Shown: in pieces, positions 6,669-15,384 of the stretch
Layout of the letters: each line of letters starts with the position of its first letter
Position numbering within the stretch: the stretch's first letter is position 1
NCBI RefSeq assembly: GCF_004354015.1
Contig: NZ_SMRU01000001.1
Coordinates: 275,586-339,585, forward strand
Direction: 5' to 3'
DNA length: 64,000 bases
Source: Arthrobacter terricola
GTDB taxonomy: Bacteria; Actinomycetota; Actinomycetes; Actinomycetales; Micrococcaceae
Translations under genes and position numbers: made by a program
The notes under the pieces: model-generated
Told to the model about the DNA's origin: nothing
Seen by the model: only the letters and a program-made list of their open reading frames with translations
Database searches by the model: none

Positions 6669-8792
6669 TTACCACTTGCCCTTGCGATTAAAATCACGGT
6701 CTCCGCCGCCACGGGGCTTGCGGGCGCCGTCGCCGTGTCCGCCGAAGCGCGAACCGCTGGACTGGCCGCGATCGCGGTCGCCATAGCTGCCTGCCGTGCG
6801 CTCGGAACGATCGCTGTATGAACGGCCGCCGCGGTCTGCGGAGGAACGTTCACCATCAGACTTGCGGAACTCCTTCTTGAAACCGCCGTTGCCCTTGAAG
6901 TTCCCGCCGCGGCCGCCACCGGAGTAGCCGCCACGCTCGCCACCGGAGTAGCCGCCACGCTCGCTGTTGGGGCGGCGCCCCTTGTCCAGCTCGAGGTGGA
7001 TCAGCTCGCCGCCGATGCGGGTGCGGGACAGCGCACGCAACTGCTCCGGGCTCAAGTCGGCCGGAAGCTCCACCAGGGAGTGGTCCGAGCGGATGTCGAT
7101 GCCACCGATCTGCGACGACGAGATGCCGCCTTCGTTGGCGATGGCACCCACGATGGAGCCCGGCATGACGCGCTGACGGCGTCCGACGGCGATCCGGTAG
7201 GTGGCGTTGCCCTCGGTCAGCGGACGGTTCGGCCCGCGGGAACCAAAGCCGTCCTTGGAGCGCTCGCGCTTCTGGAATTCCGGTGCTGCCGGCAGGTCCT
7301 TGACGAGCAGGGGCTGGCCGCCCTGAGCCATGACCGCCAGTGCTGCTGCGATCTCGGCCGCGGGAACCCCGTTCTCTTCCTCGTACGAGGCGATCAGGTC
7401 CCGGAACAGCGAGACGTCCTCGGATTCCAGCGTCTCGGTGATGCGCTCGGCGAACTTGCCGAGGCGCAACGAGTTGACGGTCTCGGCGGTCGGCAGGTGC
7501 ATTTGCTCCACGGACTGGCGGGTTGCCTTCTCGATGGCGCGCAGCAGGTACTTCTCGCGCGGCGTCATGAAGAGGATGGCATCGCCTGCGCGACCAGCGC
7601 GACCCGTGCGGCCGATGCGGTGCACGTAGGACTCGGTGTCGTGCGGGATGTCGTAGTTGACCACGTGGCTGATGCGCTCAACGTCGAGGCCTCGGGCTGC
7701 GACGTCGGTGGCCACCAGGATGTCGATGCGGCCTTCCTTCAAGGCGTCGACGGTCCGCTCACGCTGCTGCTGAGGAATGTCGCCGTTGATGGCAGCGGCC
7801 TGGAAGCCGCGGGCCTTCAGTTTGTCGGCGAGGTCCTCGGTAGCCATCTTGGTGCGCACGAAAGCGATGACGCCGTCGAACTCTTCAACCTCAAGGATGC
7901 GGGTCATCGCGTCGAGCTTGTGCGGTCCCATGACCTGCACGTAGCGCTGGCGGATGTTGGTACCCGTCGAGGTCTTGGACTTCACGGAGATTTCGGCGGG
8001 GTCGTTCAGGTACTGCTTGGACATGCGGCGGATCTGGCCGGGCATGGTGGCAGAGAACAGGGCAACCTGGCGGGTTTCCGGGGTCTCCTGGAAAATCTGC
8101 TCGACGTCGTCGGCAAAGCCCATACGCAGCATTTCGTCGGCTTCGTCCAGCACGAGGTACTGGAGTTCGGAGAGGTCCAGGGATCCCTTGGAGATGTGGT
8201 CGATCACACGACCGGGGGTACCGACGACAACCTGGGCACCGCGGCGGAGGCCGGCAAGCTGCGGGCCGTAGGCGGATCCACCATAGACGGGGAGGACGGT
8301 GAAGTCTTCCATGTGCTTGGCGTACGAGGTGAAGGCCTCGGCGACCTGCAGAGCCAGTTCGCGCGTCGGAGCCAGGACAAGGGCCTGGGTCTTGCGGGAC
8401 GGGCCGTTGATGTCGTGCAGTTCAGCCAGGCGGGACAGGGCCGGAACAGCGAACGCTGCGGTCTTGCCGGTACCCGTCTGGGCGAGTCCGACGACGTCGC
8501 GGCCTTCGAGGAGCAGCGGAATGGTGGCTGCCTGGATGGGTGAGGGCTTCTCGTAGCCGACGTCCTGCAGGGCCGCCAGGACGCGGGGGTCCAGGCCGAG
8601 GTCGGTAAACCGGACGCCTTCTTCTTCCGTCGCGTCGGCGGAGTCAGCGTCGCCCGAGCCAGCAGCGGCGGAGTCAGCGGCGCCGGAATCGGCGGCCGGT
8701 GCGGTTTCGACGCTCTCGGAGGTCTCTTCGGCGGTGGGCACGGAAGTGTCGGCGGATTCGGCGTCGAAAGGATCGTTCAGGGTTTCGGGCAT
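6669..8792 (-). CDS. deaD: DEAD-box ATP-dependent RNA helicase (DeaD/CsdA type)
   Basis: 707 residues. All helicase motifs are present: Q motif around 70-78 (KPSPIQ), motif I AQTGTGKT (104-111), Ia PTREL, DEAD (216-219), SAT (247-249), and late ATDVAARGLD and HRIGRTGR. A DbpA-like RNA-binding domain follows (IAVGRRQRVMPGSIVG...), then a Gly/Arg-rich disordered tail with GGYSGG and RGG-like repeats. Such proteins unwind rRNA and mRNA during ribosome assembly and cold adaptation. An acidic Ala/Asp/Ser-rich stretch of ~50 residues precedes the helicase core. The ATG at 8792 has GAGGAA about 10 nt upstream; an in-frame ATG at 8813 is a possible alternative. A ~300-nt leader precedes it. Confidence 0.93.
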   Translation of the reverse strand: MPETLNDPFDAESADTSVPTAEETSESVETAPAADSGAADSAAAGSGDADSADATEEEGVRFTDLGLDPRVLAALQDVGYEKPSPIQAATIPLLLEGRDVVGLAQTGTGKTAAFAVPALSRLAELHDINGPSRKTQALVLAPTRELALQVAEAFTSYAKHMEDFTVLPVYGGSAYGPQLAGLRRGAQVVVGTPGRVIDHISKGSLDLSELQYLVLDEADEMLRMGFADDVEQIFQETPETRQVALFSATMPGQIRRMSKQYLNDPAEISVKSKTSTGTNIRQRYVQVMGPHKLDAMTRILEVEEFDGVIAFVRTKMATEDLADKLKARGFQAAAINGDIPQQQRERTVDALKEGRIDILVATDVAARGLDVERISHVVNYDIPHDTESYVHRIGRTGRAGRAGDAILFMTPREKYLLRAIEKATRQSVEQMHLPTAETVNSLRLGKFAERITETLESEDVSLFRDLIASYEEENGVPAAEIAAALAVMAQGGQPLLVKDLPAAPEFQKRERSKDGFGSRGPNRPLTEGNATYRIAVGRRQRVMPGSIVGAIANEGGISSSQIGGIDIRSDHSLVELPADLSPEQLRALSRTRIGGELIHLELDKGRRPNSERGGYSGGERGGYSGGGRGGNFKGNGGFKKEFRKSDGERSSADRGGRSYSDRSERTAGSYGDRDRGQSSGSRFGGHGDGARKPRGGGDRDFNRKGKW

Positions 8793-9220
8793 AGGGAAGG
8801 TTTCCTCATCCATAGGGGGCCAGTCGGCGCGACCCGGTTGGGCTTGGCCGCAGTACACGTTGCGGGCAAAAGAACCGGGCGGCCCTTGTGCTCGCAAAGA
8901 AGTCCGGCGCTGTCGCAATCCCATGGCAGGACTTCCCGCTGCATCTCTTGGCTGCTATCTCAGCAGTCTGTACAGCGTTTTCTTCGCCCGGCTCTCCCTA
9001 TGAAAATGCCCGCACGCAATTGCGGGCCCCAACACTGACCAGTCCTGCCTCAAGAATTGGGCAGGAAAAAGGGATTTCCGGAGTGGGGGATATTTCAATT
9101 GTAGGGCACAGATTAGTCGCCAAGTGACGGAACTGTCGACGACGGCGGTGAGCTTGCGCACACAGGCACCGCGGCTGCCGCTTGGGGTGCTCGCCGGCAG
9201 GCTGGTTCCAGTCAGTCGCC
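8793..9220 (-). promoter_or_regulatory. 428-bp gap: probable long 5' leader of the helicase gene with attenuator-like hairpin
   Basis: Reading the minus strand, a TACAAT -10-like box lies at 9103-9098, about 300 nt before the helicase start. The leader would contain a hairpin of GCCCGCA / TGCGGGC (9008-9027) followed by ATTTTC, and an upstream CCTGCC/GGCAGG stem near 9054-9075. The same hairpin could simply end the upstream MOSC transcript. Long regulated leaders are known for cold-inducible DEAD-box helicase mRNAs. I see no protein gene here. Confidence 0.4.
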
Positions 9221-9883
9221 TCAGGCCTCGACGCCGTTGCGCCGCAAGAGTTTTTCGAAGCTGTCGTGGTAGTCGGACTGCAACAGGATTTCACCGTCCG
9301 CTTCGGCGTCGAGGAGCAACTGCATGTCTTCGAGGTTCGGATTGCTGAACCACTGCCCCACCGTGATGCCGTGCTTCGGGACGAACAACGTGTGGATGTA
9401 ATCCCCCGCCGAAATGGTCCCCGTCCTGACGACCCGCAAGTAGGCGCCGACCCTTCCGGCCTCGGTGAATCGCTTCACCCATTGAGGCTCATTCATTCTC
9501 CGCTGAAACGTTGCGCAGGGCACGCGCGGGGACGTGACTTCGACTTCCACATCCATGCCGATCTTCCAGCGTTCACCAATGACGGCGCCGGTTGTCTCGA
9601 TCCCGGTCACGCGAAGGTTCTCGCCGAAAATACCAGGGGGCATGTCCCTTTGGAGTTCGTTCGCCCAGTAGTCGGCGTCGGCCTGGGAGTACGCATACAG
9701 CGCCTGGTCTTCGCCGCCGTGATGAATGCGGCTGGCTTGGATGTCTCCGTGGAGACCCAGCTTATGGACTTTCACGGGTCCCTCAACCGGGCGCTTGTCG
9801 ATCGCCGTCACTCCCACCGACCCTTCGGGATCGGGCAGGAGCTCGTGCACCCGGCAAACAGCAAGCAACGATGCGGTATCCAT
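9221..9883 (-). CDS. MOSC-domain protein (YiiM-like)
   Basis: 220 residues, the usual length for stand-alone MOSC proteins. The MOSC core includes GLHGDIQASRIHHGG, the FGENLRVTG segment and the conserved cysteine Cys123 in PRVPCATF, which in this family handles sulfur or the molybdenum cofactor. YiiM-like members reduce N-hydroxylated compounds with molybdenum cofactor; whether this one does is an inference. It is transcribed toward the helicase gene and lies 21 bp downstream of the two-component pair on the same strand, so it may be co-transcribed with them. Confidence 0.85.
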   Translation of the reverse strand: MDTASLLAVCRVHELLPDPEGSVGVTAIDKRPVEGPVKVHKLGLHGDIQASRIHHGGEDQALYAYSQADADYWANELQRDMPPGIFGENLRVTGIETTGAVIGERWKIGMDVEVEVTSPRVPCATFQRRMNEPQWVKRFTEAGRVGAYLRVVRTGTISAGDYIHTLFVPKHGITVGQWFSNPNLEDMQLLLDAEADGEILLQSDYHDSFEKLLRRNGVEA

Positions 9884-9904
9884 GCGTACAGTCTACGTAC
9901 GCCG

Positions 9905-10579
9905 TTACGGATCGAAGCGATACCCCATGCCGGCCTCGGTGTGCAGGTGGCGGGGCCTGGCCGGGTCGCGTTCGAGCTTGCGCCGGAGCTGCGCGATGTA
10001 AACCCGCAGGTACTGGGTTTCCTTGGCGTAGGCTTGCCCCCACACCTGCGTGAGGATCTGTTGCTGCGAAACCAACCGGCCGGCATTTCGCACCAGCAAT
10101 TCGAGGATGTTCCATTCGGTGGGCGTCAGCCGCACTTCGGATCCATCCTTCGTGATTTTCTTGCCCGCCAGGTCCACGAGGAAGTCGGCCGTCTGGACCG
10201 TGGGCACTTCATGCCGGGGCGTAGCCCTCCTCGAGGCGGCCCGGAGCCTGGCCAGGAGTTCGTCCAGGCCAAAAGGTTTGGTCACGTAGTCGTCGGCACC
10301 GGCGTCGAGGGCTTCCACTTTGTCTTCCGAGCCGTGCCGGGCCGACAACACGATGATCGGCATGGTGCTCCAGCCCCGGATGCCCCTGATGACGTCCACG
10401 CCATCCATGTCCGGCAGTCCCAGATCCAACACCACGATGTCCACTGGCTGTTGTGCCGCGGCCTTCAGCGCATCCGTGCCGTTGCCCACGCTGATGGCCC
10501 GGTAGCCGTGCGCGTGGAGGTTGATCTGCATGGCACGGGCGATCTGGGCCTCGTCTTCCACGATCAGTACAAGGTTCAT
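9905..10579 (-). CDS. kdpE: OmpR-family response regulator, KdpE-like
   Basis: 224 residues: receiver domain (~1-120) with acidic pocket VEDE, phospho-acceptor Asp52 in VLDLGLPD and the later Lys in VTKPFGLDELLARL, then an OmpR-type winged helix with LTPTEWNILELLVRNAGRLVS. This pattern matches KdpE, which responds to potassium limitation and turgor. The ATG at 10579 was chosen because GGAGAA lies 7 nt ahead of it and it overlaps the kinase stop by 4 nt (ATGA), meaning translational coupling. The kdpFABC pump genes are not in this window, so the target is unproven. Confidence 0.85.
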   Translation of the reverse strand: MNLVLIVEDEAQIARAMQINLHAHGYRAISVGNGTDALKAAAQQPVDIVVLDLGLPDMDGVDVIRGIRGWSTMPIIVLSARHGSEDKVEALDAGADDYVTKPFGLDELLARLRAASRRATPRHEVPTVQTADFLVDLAGKKITKDGSEVRLTPTEWNILELLVRNAGRLVSQQQILTQVWGQAYAKETQYLRVYIAQLRRKLERDPARPRHLHTEAGMGYRFDP

Positions 10580-12057
10580 GGCCGTTCTCCTGTCCACAGC
10601 GGGAGCGTGACCACCATGGTCAGCCCGCCTCCCGGCGTCACCTCGGCCATGAGCGTGCCGCCCATGGCTTCCGTGAATCCCTTGGCTACCGCGAGCCCCA
10701 ATCCGATTCCGCTGCGTCCGTCAGGGCTCGACGCGGCGTCGTCCAGCCGTTGGAACGGACGGAACAGGTCCAGCACTTCGGCGGGCGCGACGCCGCGGCC
10801 GTGGTCCGTCACCCGCAGTTCGCTTGCCGGCCGGCCGCCGACGGCGATTCCCGCACCGGTGCGGGCCGTGAGCACAATGTCGGATTCGGGCGCGTATTTC
10901 GCCGCGTTCTCCACGAGGTTCGCAACCACGCGTTCCAGCATCCCGGCGTCGGCCTCTACGAACGGAAGGTTGGCCTCAAGCTCAGTCCGCACGCGCCCTG
11001 CCGGCACCCCGCGCAACGCTTCCGTGAGGATCTGGTGCCAGCCCAGGCCGCGGAGCAAGGGGTTCACGGCGTCGGCGGTCAGGCGGGACATGTCCAGAAG
11101 GTTGTCCACCAAATGGTCCAGGCGGTCGGCATAGTCTTCGATCGTGGCGAGCAGTTCGCGTTCGTCGTCGGGATCGAAGGTGACGTCTTCCTGCCGCAGG
11201 CTGCTCACTGCAAGCTTGATGCCGGCCAAGGGAGTGCGGAGGTCATGGGACACGGCACGCAGGATGGATGTCCGCATCTTGTTGCCTTCGGCCAGGCGCA
11301 GGTTGTCTTGCCTGCTTTTGACCAGTTGCTGGCGCTCTCGCACCGCTACGACGTACGCGCCGAACGCGGCAAGCATGCGGTGGTGCTGTTCGGAGAGCGG
11401 TCCGCCGCGGAGGAGGAGCGTGTAATTGGGATCGACGACGGCGGCGTGGTCGGCGGCGGCATGGGTCACCGGCGGTTGCTGGCCGGAGCTCGCGAGGACG
11501 GTCCAGCCCGCGCTACTCTCCTGCGGACCGCCGGTTAACACCAGTGTCACGGCTTCCATGCCGAGGTTGATCCGCACCTTGTCCAGGAAGGATTCGAGGC
11601 TGCCGTCCGAACGCAGGATGCGTAGGGCAAGTTCGCTCAACGCTTCCGCCTCGGCGCCCGAGTGTGCGGCTTCCTGGGCGCGTCGCGTGGCCAAGCCCAC
11701 CGCCAGTCCCACACTGCACGCCACGGCCAGGAAGATCACCAGGGTGAAGAACGTGGCGGGATCGTCAATGGTCAGGGAGCCCACGGGGTCGGCCCAGAAA
11801 TAGTTCAAGAGAAAACTGCCCAAGACCGCGGCCACCACTGCCGGCCACAATCCCCCGACAGCGGCAACGGCTGTGGCAACCGCCAGTTGGAAGAGCATGA
11901 TCATGGCGAAGTTGCGGTAGTTCAGCGCGGACACCAGGACCTCGATAGCCACCGGAAGCAACAACGCCAGGACCATTCCAAGCAGGACCCGGCGTCGCCG
12001 GATTCCCCTGGCTGCCCGGCGCGGCAGCCCGGTTCCGTTCACCTCTGCCGCGGCCAT
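10576..12057 (-). CDS. KdpD-like sensor histidine kinase lacking the KdpD/USP input domain
   Basis: 493 residues. The N-terminus carries four close membrane helices (DUF4118 region, ~24-125), then a GAF-like linker, a HisKA domain with the phospho-accepting His in AVSHDLRTPLAG, and a HATPase domain with NLVENAAKYAP (N box), DHGRGVAP (G1) and SGIGLGLAVAKG (G2). Full KdpD proteins are about 850-900 residues because they begin with a KdpD sensor and a universal-stress domain; both are absent here and nothing resembling them precedes the start. It is coupled to the regulator by a 4-nt overlap. Potassium sensing is likely but the shortened input could mean a different signal. Confidence 0.85.
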   Translation of the reverse strand: MAAAEVNGTGLPRRAARGIRRRRVLLGMVLALLLPVAIEVLVSALNYRNFAMIMLFQLAVATAVAAVGGLWPAVVAAVLGSFLLNYFWADPVGSLTIDDPATFFTLVIFLAVACSVGLAVGLATRRAQEAAHSGAEAEALSELALRILRSDGSLESFLDKVRINLGMEAVTLVLTGGPQESSAGWTVLASSGQQPPVTHAAADHAAVVDPNYTLLLRGGPLSEQHHRMLAAFGAYVVAVRERQQLVKSRQDNLRLAEGNKMRTSILRAVSHDLRTPLAGIKLAVSSLRQEDVTFDPDDERELLATIEDYADRLDHLVDNLLDMSRLTADAVNPLLRGLGWHQILTEALRGVPAGRVRTELEANLPFVEADAGMLERVVANLVENAAKYAPESDIVLTARTGAGIAVGGRPASELRVTDHGRGVAPAEVLDLFRPFQRLDDAASSPDGRSGIGLGLAVAKGFTEAMGGTLMAEVTPGGGLTMVVTLPLWTGERP

Positions 12058-12204
12058 GGCTCAATTCTGGCACGCGCCGCACATGCGTTGCACCGGCTGA
12101 GCAGGTACGGCACGTGTGCAGCAGCGGCGGGCCCGGCACCGGCGCGCCCGGGCTCCTGCGAACGCGCGCCCACCAAGGAGCATGTCCAGTCGTAGGATGC
12201 TGCC

Positions 12205-13392
12205 ATGAGCCATTCAACGACGAATACCTCTGACGTCCTCGACCTCGATTCCCTCCTGAACACCGACGAACTCGAGCTTCGCCAACGGGTCCGGGATTTT
12301 GCGGACCAACGCATCCGGCCGAACATCGCCCGTTGGTACGAGGATGCCGTGTTCCCGCGGGAACTCCCGGCCGAACTTGGCGAACTCGGCGTGCTTGGAA
12401 TGCACCTCGAGGGGTACGGCTGCCCGGGCCGGACCGCCGTCGAATATGGCCTCGCCGCCATGGAACTCGAGGCCGGCGATTCCGGTATCAGGACCTTCGT
12501 GTCCGTCCAGGGTTCGCTGGCAATGACCGCGATCCACCGTTGGGGCAGCGAGGACCAGAAACTCGAATGGCTCCCTCGTATGGCTGCGGGCGAAGTGGTC
12601 GGCAGCTTCGCGTTGACGGAGCCGACGGCAGGTTCGGACCCGTCGTCGATGGCCAGTTTCGCGCGGCGCGACGGCGAAGGCAGCGACGCTGGCTGGGTCC
12701 TGGACGGTTCCAAGCGCTGGATCGGCCTGGCATCGATCGCGGACGTCATGGTGGTCTGGGCGAACACCGAAGACGGCATCCGCGGATTCCTTATCCCCGC
12801 AGGAACGCCCGGCGTCACGGTGACCCCCATTGGATCGAAGCTCTCCATGCGAGCTTCGATCCAATGCGATGTGGAGTTCGACGGCGTGCGGCTGGGTCCC
12901 GAAGCACTCCTCCCGGGTGCAGACGGGCTCCGCGGGCCATTCACGTGCCTGAACGAGGCCCGCTACGGGATCGCTTGGGGTGCCATGGGAGCAGCCAGGG
13001 ACTGCTACGAATCCGCGCTCGAATATGCCCGAAGCCGCATGCAATTCGGAAAGCCGTTGGCCAGCTACCAGTTGACCCAGGAAAAACTCGTGAACATGCA
13101 CTTGGAGATCCAGAAGGGGACCATGTTGGCGTTGCATTTGGGCCGCCTGAAGGATGCCGGGAGGCTACGTCCCGAACAGATCTCCGCGGGCAAGCTGAAC
13201 AACGTGCGCGAGGCCATCGCCATTGCCCGCGAAGCCCGCACCATCCTGGGAGGCAACGGCATCACCTTGGACTATCCGCCCTTGCGCCACGCCAACAACT
13301 TGGAATCAGTGCGAACCTACGAAGGCACCGACGAAGTCCACCTCCTGGTCCTGGGCAACCATCTCACGGGAATCCCGGCGTTCCGGGGCTGA
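12205..13392 (+). CDS. gcdH: glutaryl-CoA dehydrogenase
   Basis: 395 residues of acyl-CoA dehydrogenase fold. Features specific to glutaryl-CoA dehydrogenase can be seen: an arginine ahead of SVQGSLAM (the residue that binds the substrate's distal carboxylate in characterised enzymes), FALTEPTAGSDPSSM for FAD contact, GGNGITLDYPPLRH, and the catalytic glutamate in TYEGTDE. It oxidises and decarboxylates glutaryl-CoA to crotonyl-CoA in lysine and tryptophan breakdown, passing electrons to ETF. It is a single gene, convergent with the MFS gene and divergent from the sensor kinase. The ATG at 12205 is kept; an AAGGAG sits ~30 nt upstream, too far to be its ribosome site. Confidence 0.88.
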   Translation: MSHSTTNTSDVLDLDSLLNTDELELRQRVRDFADQRIRPNIARWYEDAVFPRELPAELGELGVLGMHLEGYGCPGRTAVEYGLAAMELEAGDSGIRTFVSVQGSLAMTAIHRWGSEDQKLEWLPRMAAGEVVGSFALTEPTAGSDPSSMASFARRDGEGSDAGWVLDGSKRWIGLASIADVMVVWANTEDGIRGFLIPAGTPGVTVTPIGSKLSMRASIQCDVEFDGVRLGPEALLPGADGLRGPFTCLNEARYGIAWGAMGAARDCYESALEYARSRMQFGKPLASYQLTQEKLVNMHLEIQKGTMLALHLGRLKDAGRLRPEQISAGKLNNVREAIAIAREARTILGGNGITLDYPPLRHANNLESVRTYEGTDEVHLLVLGNHLTGIPAFRG

Positions 13393-13428
13393 GCACACGA
13401 GTTGCGCGCGGATCCAGCGCCCCCGGTT

Positions 13429-14784
13429 TCAGGCGCTTACCGCGAGCGGTTCCTTCTTTCCCGCGTCCTTGCGGATCGTGGCGCTGATGATCGCTGCTAC
13501 CGTGCACATCGCCGCGGCGCCGATCCACGCATAGGTGTAGTGGCCTGTCGCGTCGCGAATGTAGCCCGCCAGGATCGCGGCCGCGGCTGCCCCGAGTTGG
13601 TGGGCGGCAAAGACCCAGCCAAAGACTACCGAGCCGTCGGCGCCGAACACTTTGCGGCAGATGGCAGCAGTCGGCGGCACGGTGGCTACCCAGTCGAGAC
13701 CGTAGATCACCACGAAGATCACCATGCTCGGTTCCACAGTGGAGCTCAGCAACACAGGCAGGACCAGCAGGCCGATGCCGCGGAATTGGTAGTACACGGC
13801 CAGGAGCACCTTGGGATTGAAGCGGTCGGTCAGCCAGCCTGACGCGATGGTGCCCACAATGTCGAAAATCCCGACGACGGCGAGCAGTCCGGCCGCCGTG
13901 GTTTCCGGCATTCCATGGTCGTGCGCGGAAGGAATGAAATGGGTGCCGATCAGCCCGTTGGTCGTGGCACCGCAAATGGCGAAACCCGCTGCGAGCGCCC
14001 AGAAGGTACGGACCTTGCTGGCCCGCTTGAGTGCCTGCAATGCCCGAACGGCAGCGTTGGGCGTCTTGAGCGCCTCGGTCTCCCCCGCATTGGCGACCTC
14101 CGCGGCGGAAGGTGCCTCCGCCGTCGTTGTCTCCTCTTCGGCACCATAGGGCAGGACCCCGACGTCGGAGGGCGAGTTCTTGAGCCAGCGCAGGACCAGC
14201 GGGACTACCGCGAGCGCGCCGGCGGCGATCAGTAGCGAGGCGCCGCGCCAGCCGGGGTTCTGGGCAAGGACGGCGATGAAGGGCAGGAAAACCAATTGCC
14301 CGGCGGCACTTCCCGCGGTCAGGATGCCGATCACGAGGCCGCGGCTTTTCGCGAACCAGGTGTTGGCAATGGTGGCGGCGAAGACCAAAGCCATGGATCC
14401 TGTGCCGAGGCCGATCAGCAAGCCCCAGGTCAGCAGGATCTGCCACGACTGGTTCACGAACACGGTCAGCGCCGACCCCAAGCCGATCAGGCACAGTGCC
14501 GTGGCGGTAACCGCGCGAATGCCGAAGCGTTCCATGAGGGCGGCCGCGAACGGGGCGGTGAGGCCGAACAGCACGAGGTTGATGCTGACAGCGAGGGACA
14601 GGACTGTGGTGGACCAGCCGAACTCCTGCTGCAGGGGAACCATGAGCACGCCGGGTGCGGCCCGGAAGCCGGCCGCCCCGACCAATGCGAGGAATGCGAC
14701 GGCGGCCACTGCCCAAGCTGGGTGCAGGCGCCGGTTCCGCCGGGGTTTGCCGGTGTCGACTTGGGTGAGGTCCGGTGCTGTCAT
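13429..14784 (-). CDS. MFS transporter (OFA/monocarboxylate-like)
   Basis: 451 residues with 12 predicted membrane helices and a central charged loop around 210-245 rich in Glu and Ala. The N-terminal half shows SWTVLSLAVSINLVLFGLTAPFAAAL-type helices common in oxalate/formate and monocarboxylate MFS carriers; the fourth-helix region has GLGTGSMALVF. Substrate cannot be assigned. It overlaps the upstream HxlR regulator by 4 nt (ATGA), so the two form one operon and the regulator probably controls export or import by this carrier. Confidence 0.82.
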   Translation of the reverse strand: MTAPDLTQVDTGKPRRNRRLHPAWAVAAVAFLALVGAAGFRAAPGVLMVPLQQEFGWSTTVLSLAVSINLVLFGLTAPFAAALMERFGIRAVTATALCLIGLGSALTVFVNQSWQILLTWGLLIGLGTGSMALVFAATIANTWFAKSRGLVIGILTAGSAAGQLVFLPFIAVLAQNPGWRGASLLIAAGALAVVPLVLRWLKNSPSDVGVLPYGAEEETTTAEAPSAAEVANAGETEALKTPNAAVRALQALKRASKVRTFWALAAGFAICGATTNGLIGTHFIPSAHDHGMPETTAAGLLAVVGIFDIVGTIASGWLTDRFNPKVLLAVYYQFRGIGLLVLPVLLSSTVEPSMVIFVVIYGLDWVATVPPTAAICRKVFGADGSVVFGWVFAAHQLGAAAAAILAGYIRDATGHYTYAWIGAAAMCTVAAIISATIRKDAGKKEPLAVSA

Positions 14785-15311
14785 GACTGGGACTCCGATT
14801 CGTTCCGGTGGCTGGCGTCAGGGATCGGGGCTGTGGCCAGCGCTACGGGGTGTTCCGAGCGCGTGAAGCTGTGCCAGCTCGTGTTGGCTGCGGTCAGCCG
14901 GGAGCCGCAGTGGGAGCAGGTATCGGCCGAGGCGGTCGGCAGACCGCAGGCATTGTGGATCACGCGCATGTGGGCATCGCCGGCCGGAGCATCGAGGTGC
15001 TTCTCCGACCACAGGATGATGGCGTTCAAGACGGGCAGTGCGTCTTCGCCTTTGGGCGTCAGGACGTATTCCTGGCGGGTCCTCGAGCCGTCGAGGTAAG
15101 GGCGCTGGGCAAGGATCCCGGCTTCCACCAGCCAGGCGAGGCGCTTGCTGAGGACGTTGTCCGCCACGCCCAAGCGGGCCTTGATGGCGTCGAAGCGGCC
15201 GTTGCCGAAGAAGACCTCCCGCAACACGAGGTTTCCCCAGGGGTCGCCGAGGATATCAAGGCCGCGGGCGAGGCTGCAGGTGCGCTCGGACCAGTCGGAT
15301 CGTAAGGGCAT
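14781..15311 (-). CDS. HxlR-family winged-helix regulator with C-terminal cysteine cluster
   Basis: 176 residues. Residues ~10-105 are the HxlR winged helix (LARGLDILGDPWGNLVLREV, then DNVLSKRLAWLVEAGIL and a wing with RTRQEYVLTPKG). HxlR proteins are usually ~110-150 residues; here a further ~70 residues include HNACG and CSHCGSRL, a possible zinc or thiol-sensing site, and a Ser/Glu-rich tail. No ribosome site precedes the ATG, and a dyad lies only 10 nt upstream, which suggests a leaderless, autoregulated message. It is coupled to the MFS gene by ATGA overlap. Confidence 0.82.
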   Translation of the reverse strand: MPLRSDWSERTCSLARGLDILGDPWGNLVLREVFFGNGRFDAIKARLGVADNVLSKRLAWLVEAGILAQRPYLDGSRTRQEYVLTPKGEDALPVLNAIILWSEKHLDAPAGDAHMRVIHNACGLPTASADTCSHCGSRLTAANTSWHSFTRSEHPVALATAPIPDASHRNESESQS

Positions 15312-15320
15312 GCACTGAGA

Positions 15321-15347
15321 CTAGCTGGCTTTTCTAAAGAAAGCTAG
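15321..15347. promoter_or_regulatory. imperfect inverted repeat upstream of the HxlR gene
   Basis: CTAGC...TTTTCT-AA-AGAAA-GCTAG forms an imperfect dyad beginning 10 nt ahead of the HxlR start. Its place over the expected core promoter of a leaderless gene makes it a likely operator for autoregulation. Confidence 0.4.
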
Positions 15348-15384
15348 GTGTGGCCGGACTCCTTGCCGGCAGGGCACGGGACCA

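Noticed and set aside
6996..8543. 515-codon plus-strand frame
   Set aside because: Antisense shadow of the DEAD-box helicase; rich in Val, Leu, Gly and Asp with no domain, caused by GC-biased third positions.
9182..11134. 650-codon plus-strand frame
   Set aside because: Antisense of the MOSC, KdpE-like and kinase genes, which all have complete motifs and coupled starts.
10576..12204. Frameshifted full-length kdpD
   Set aside because: No remnants of the KdpD or universal-stress domains appear upstream in any frame; the short form looks intact.
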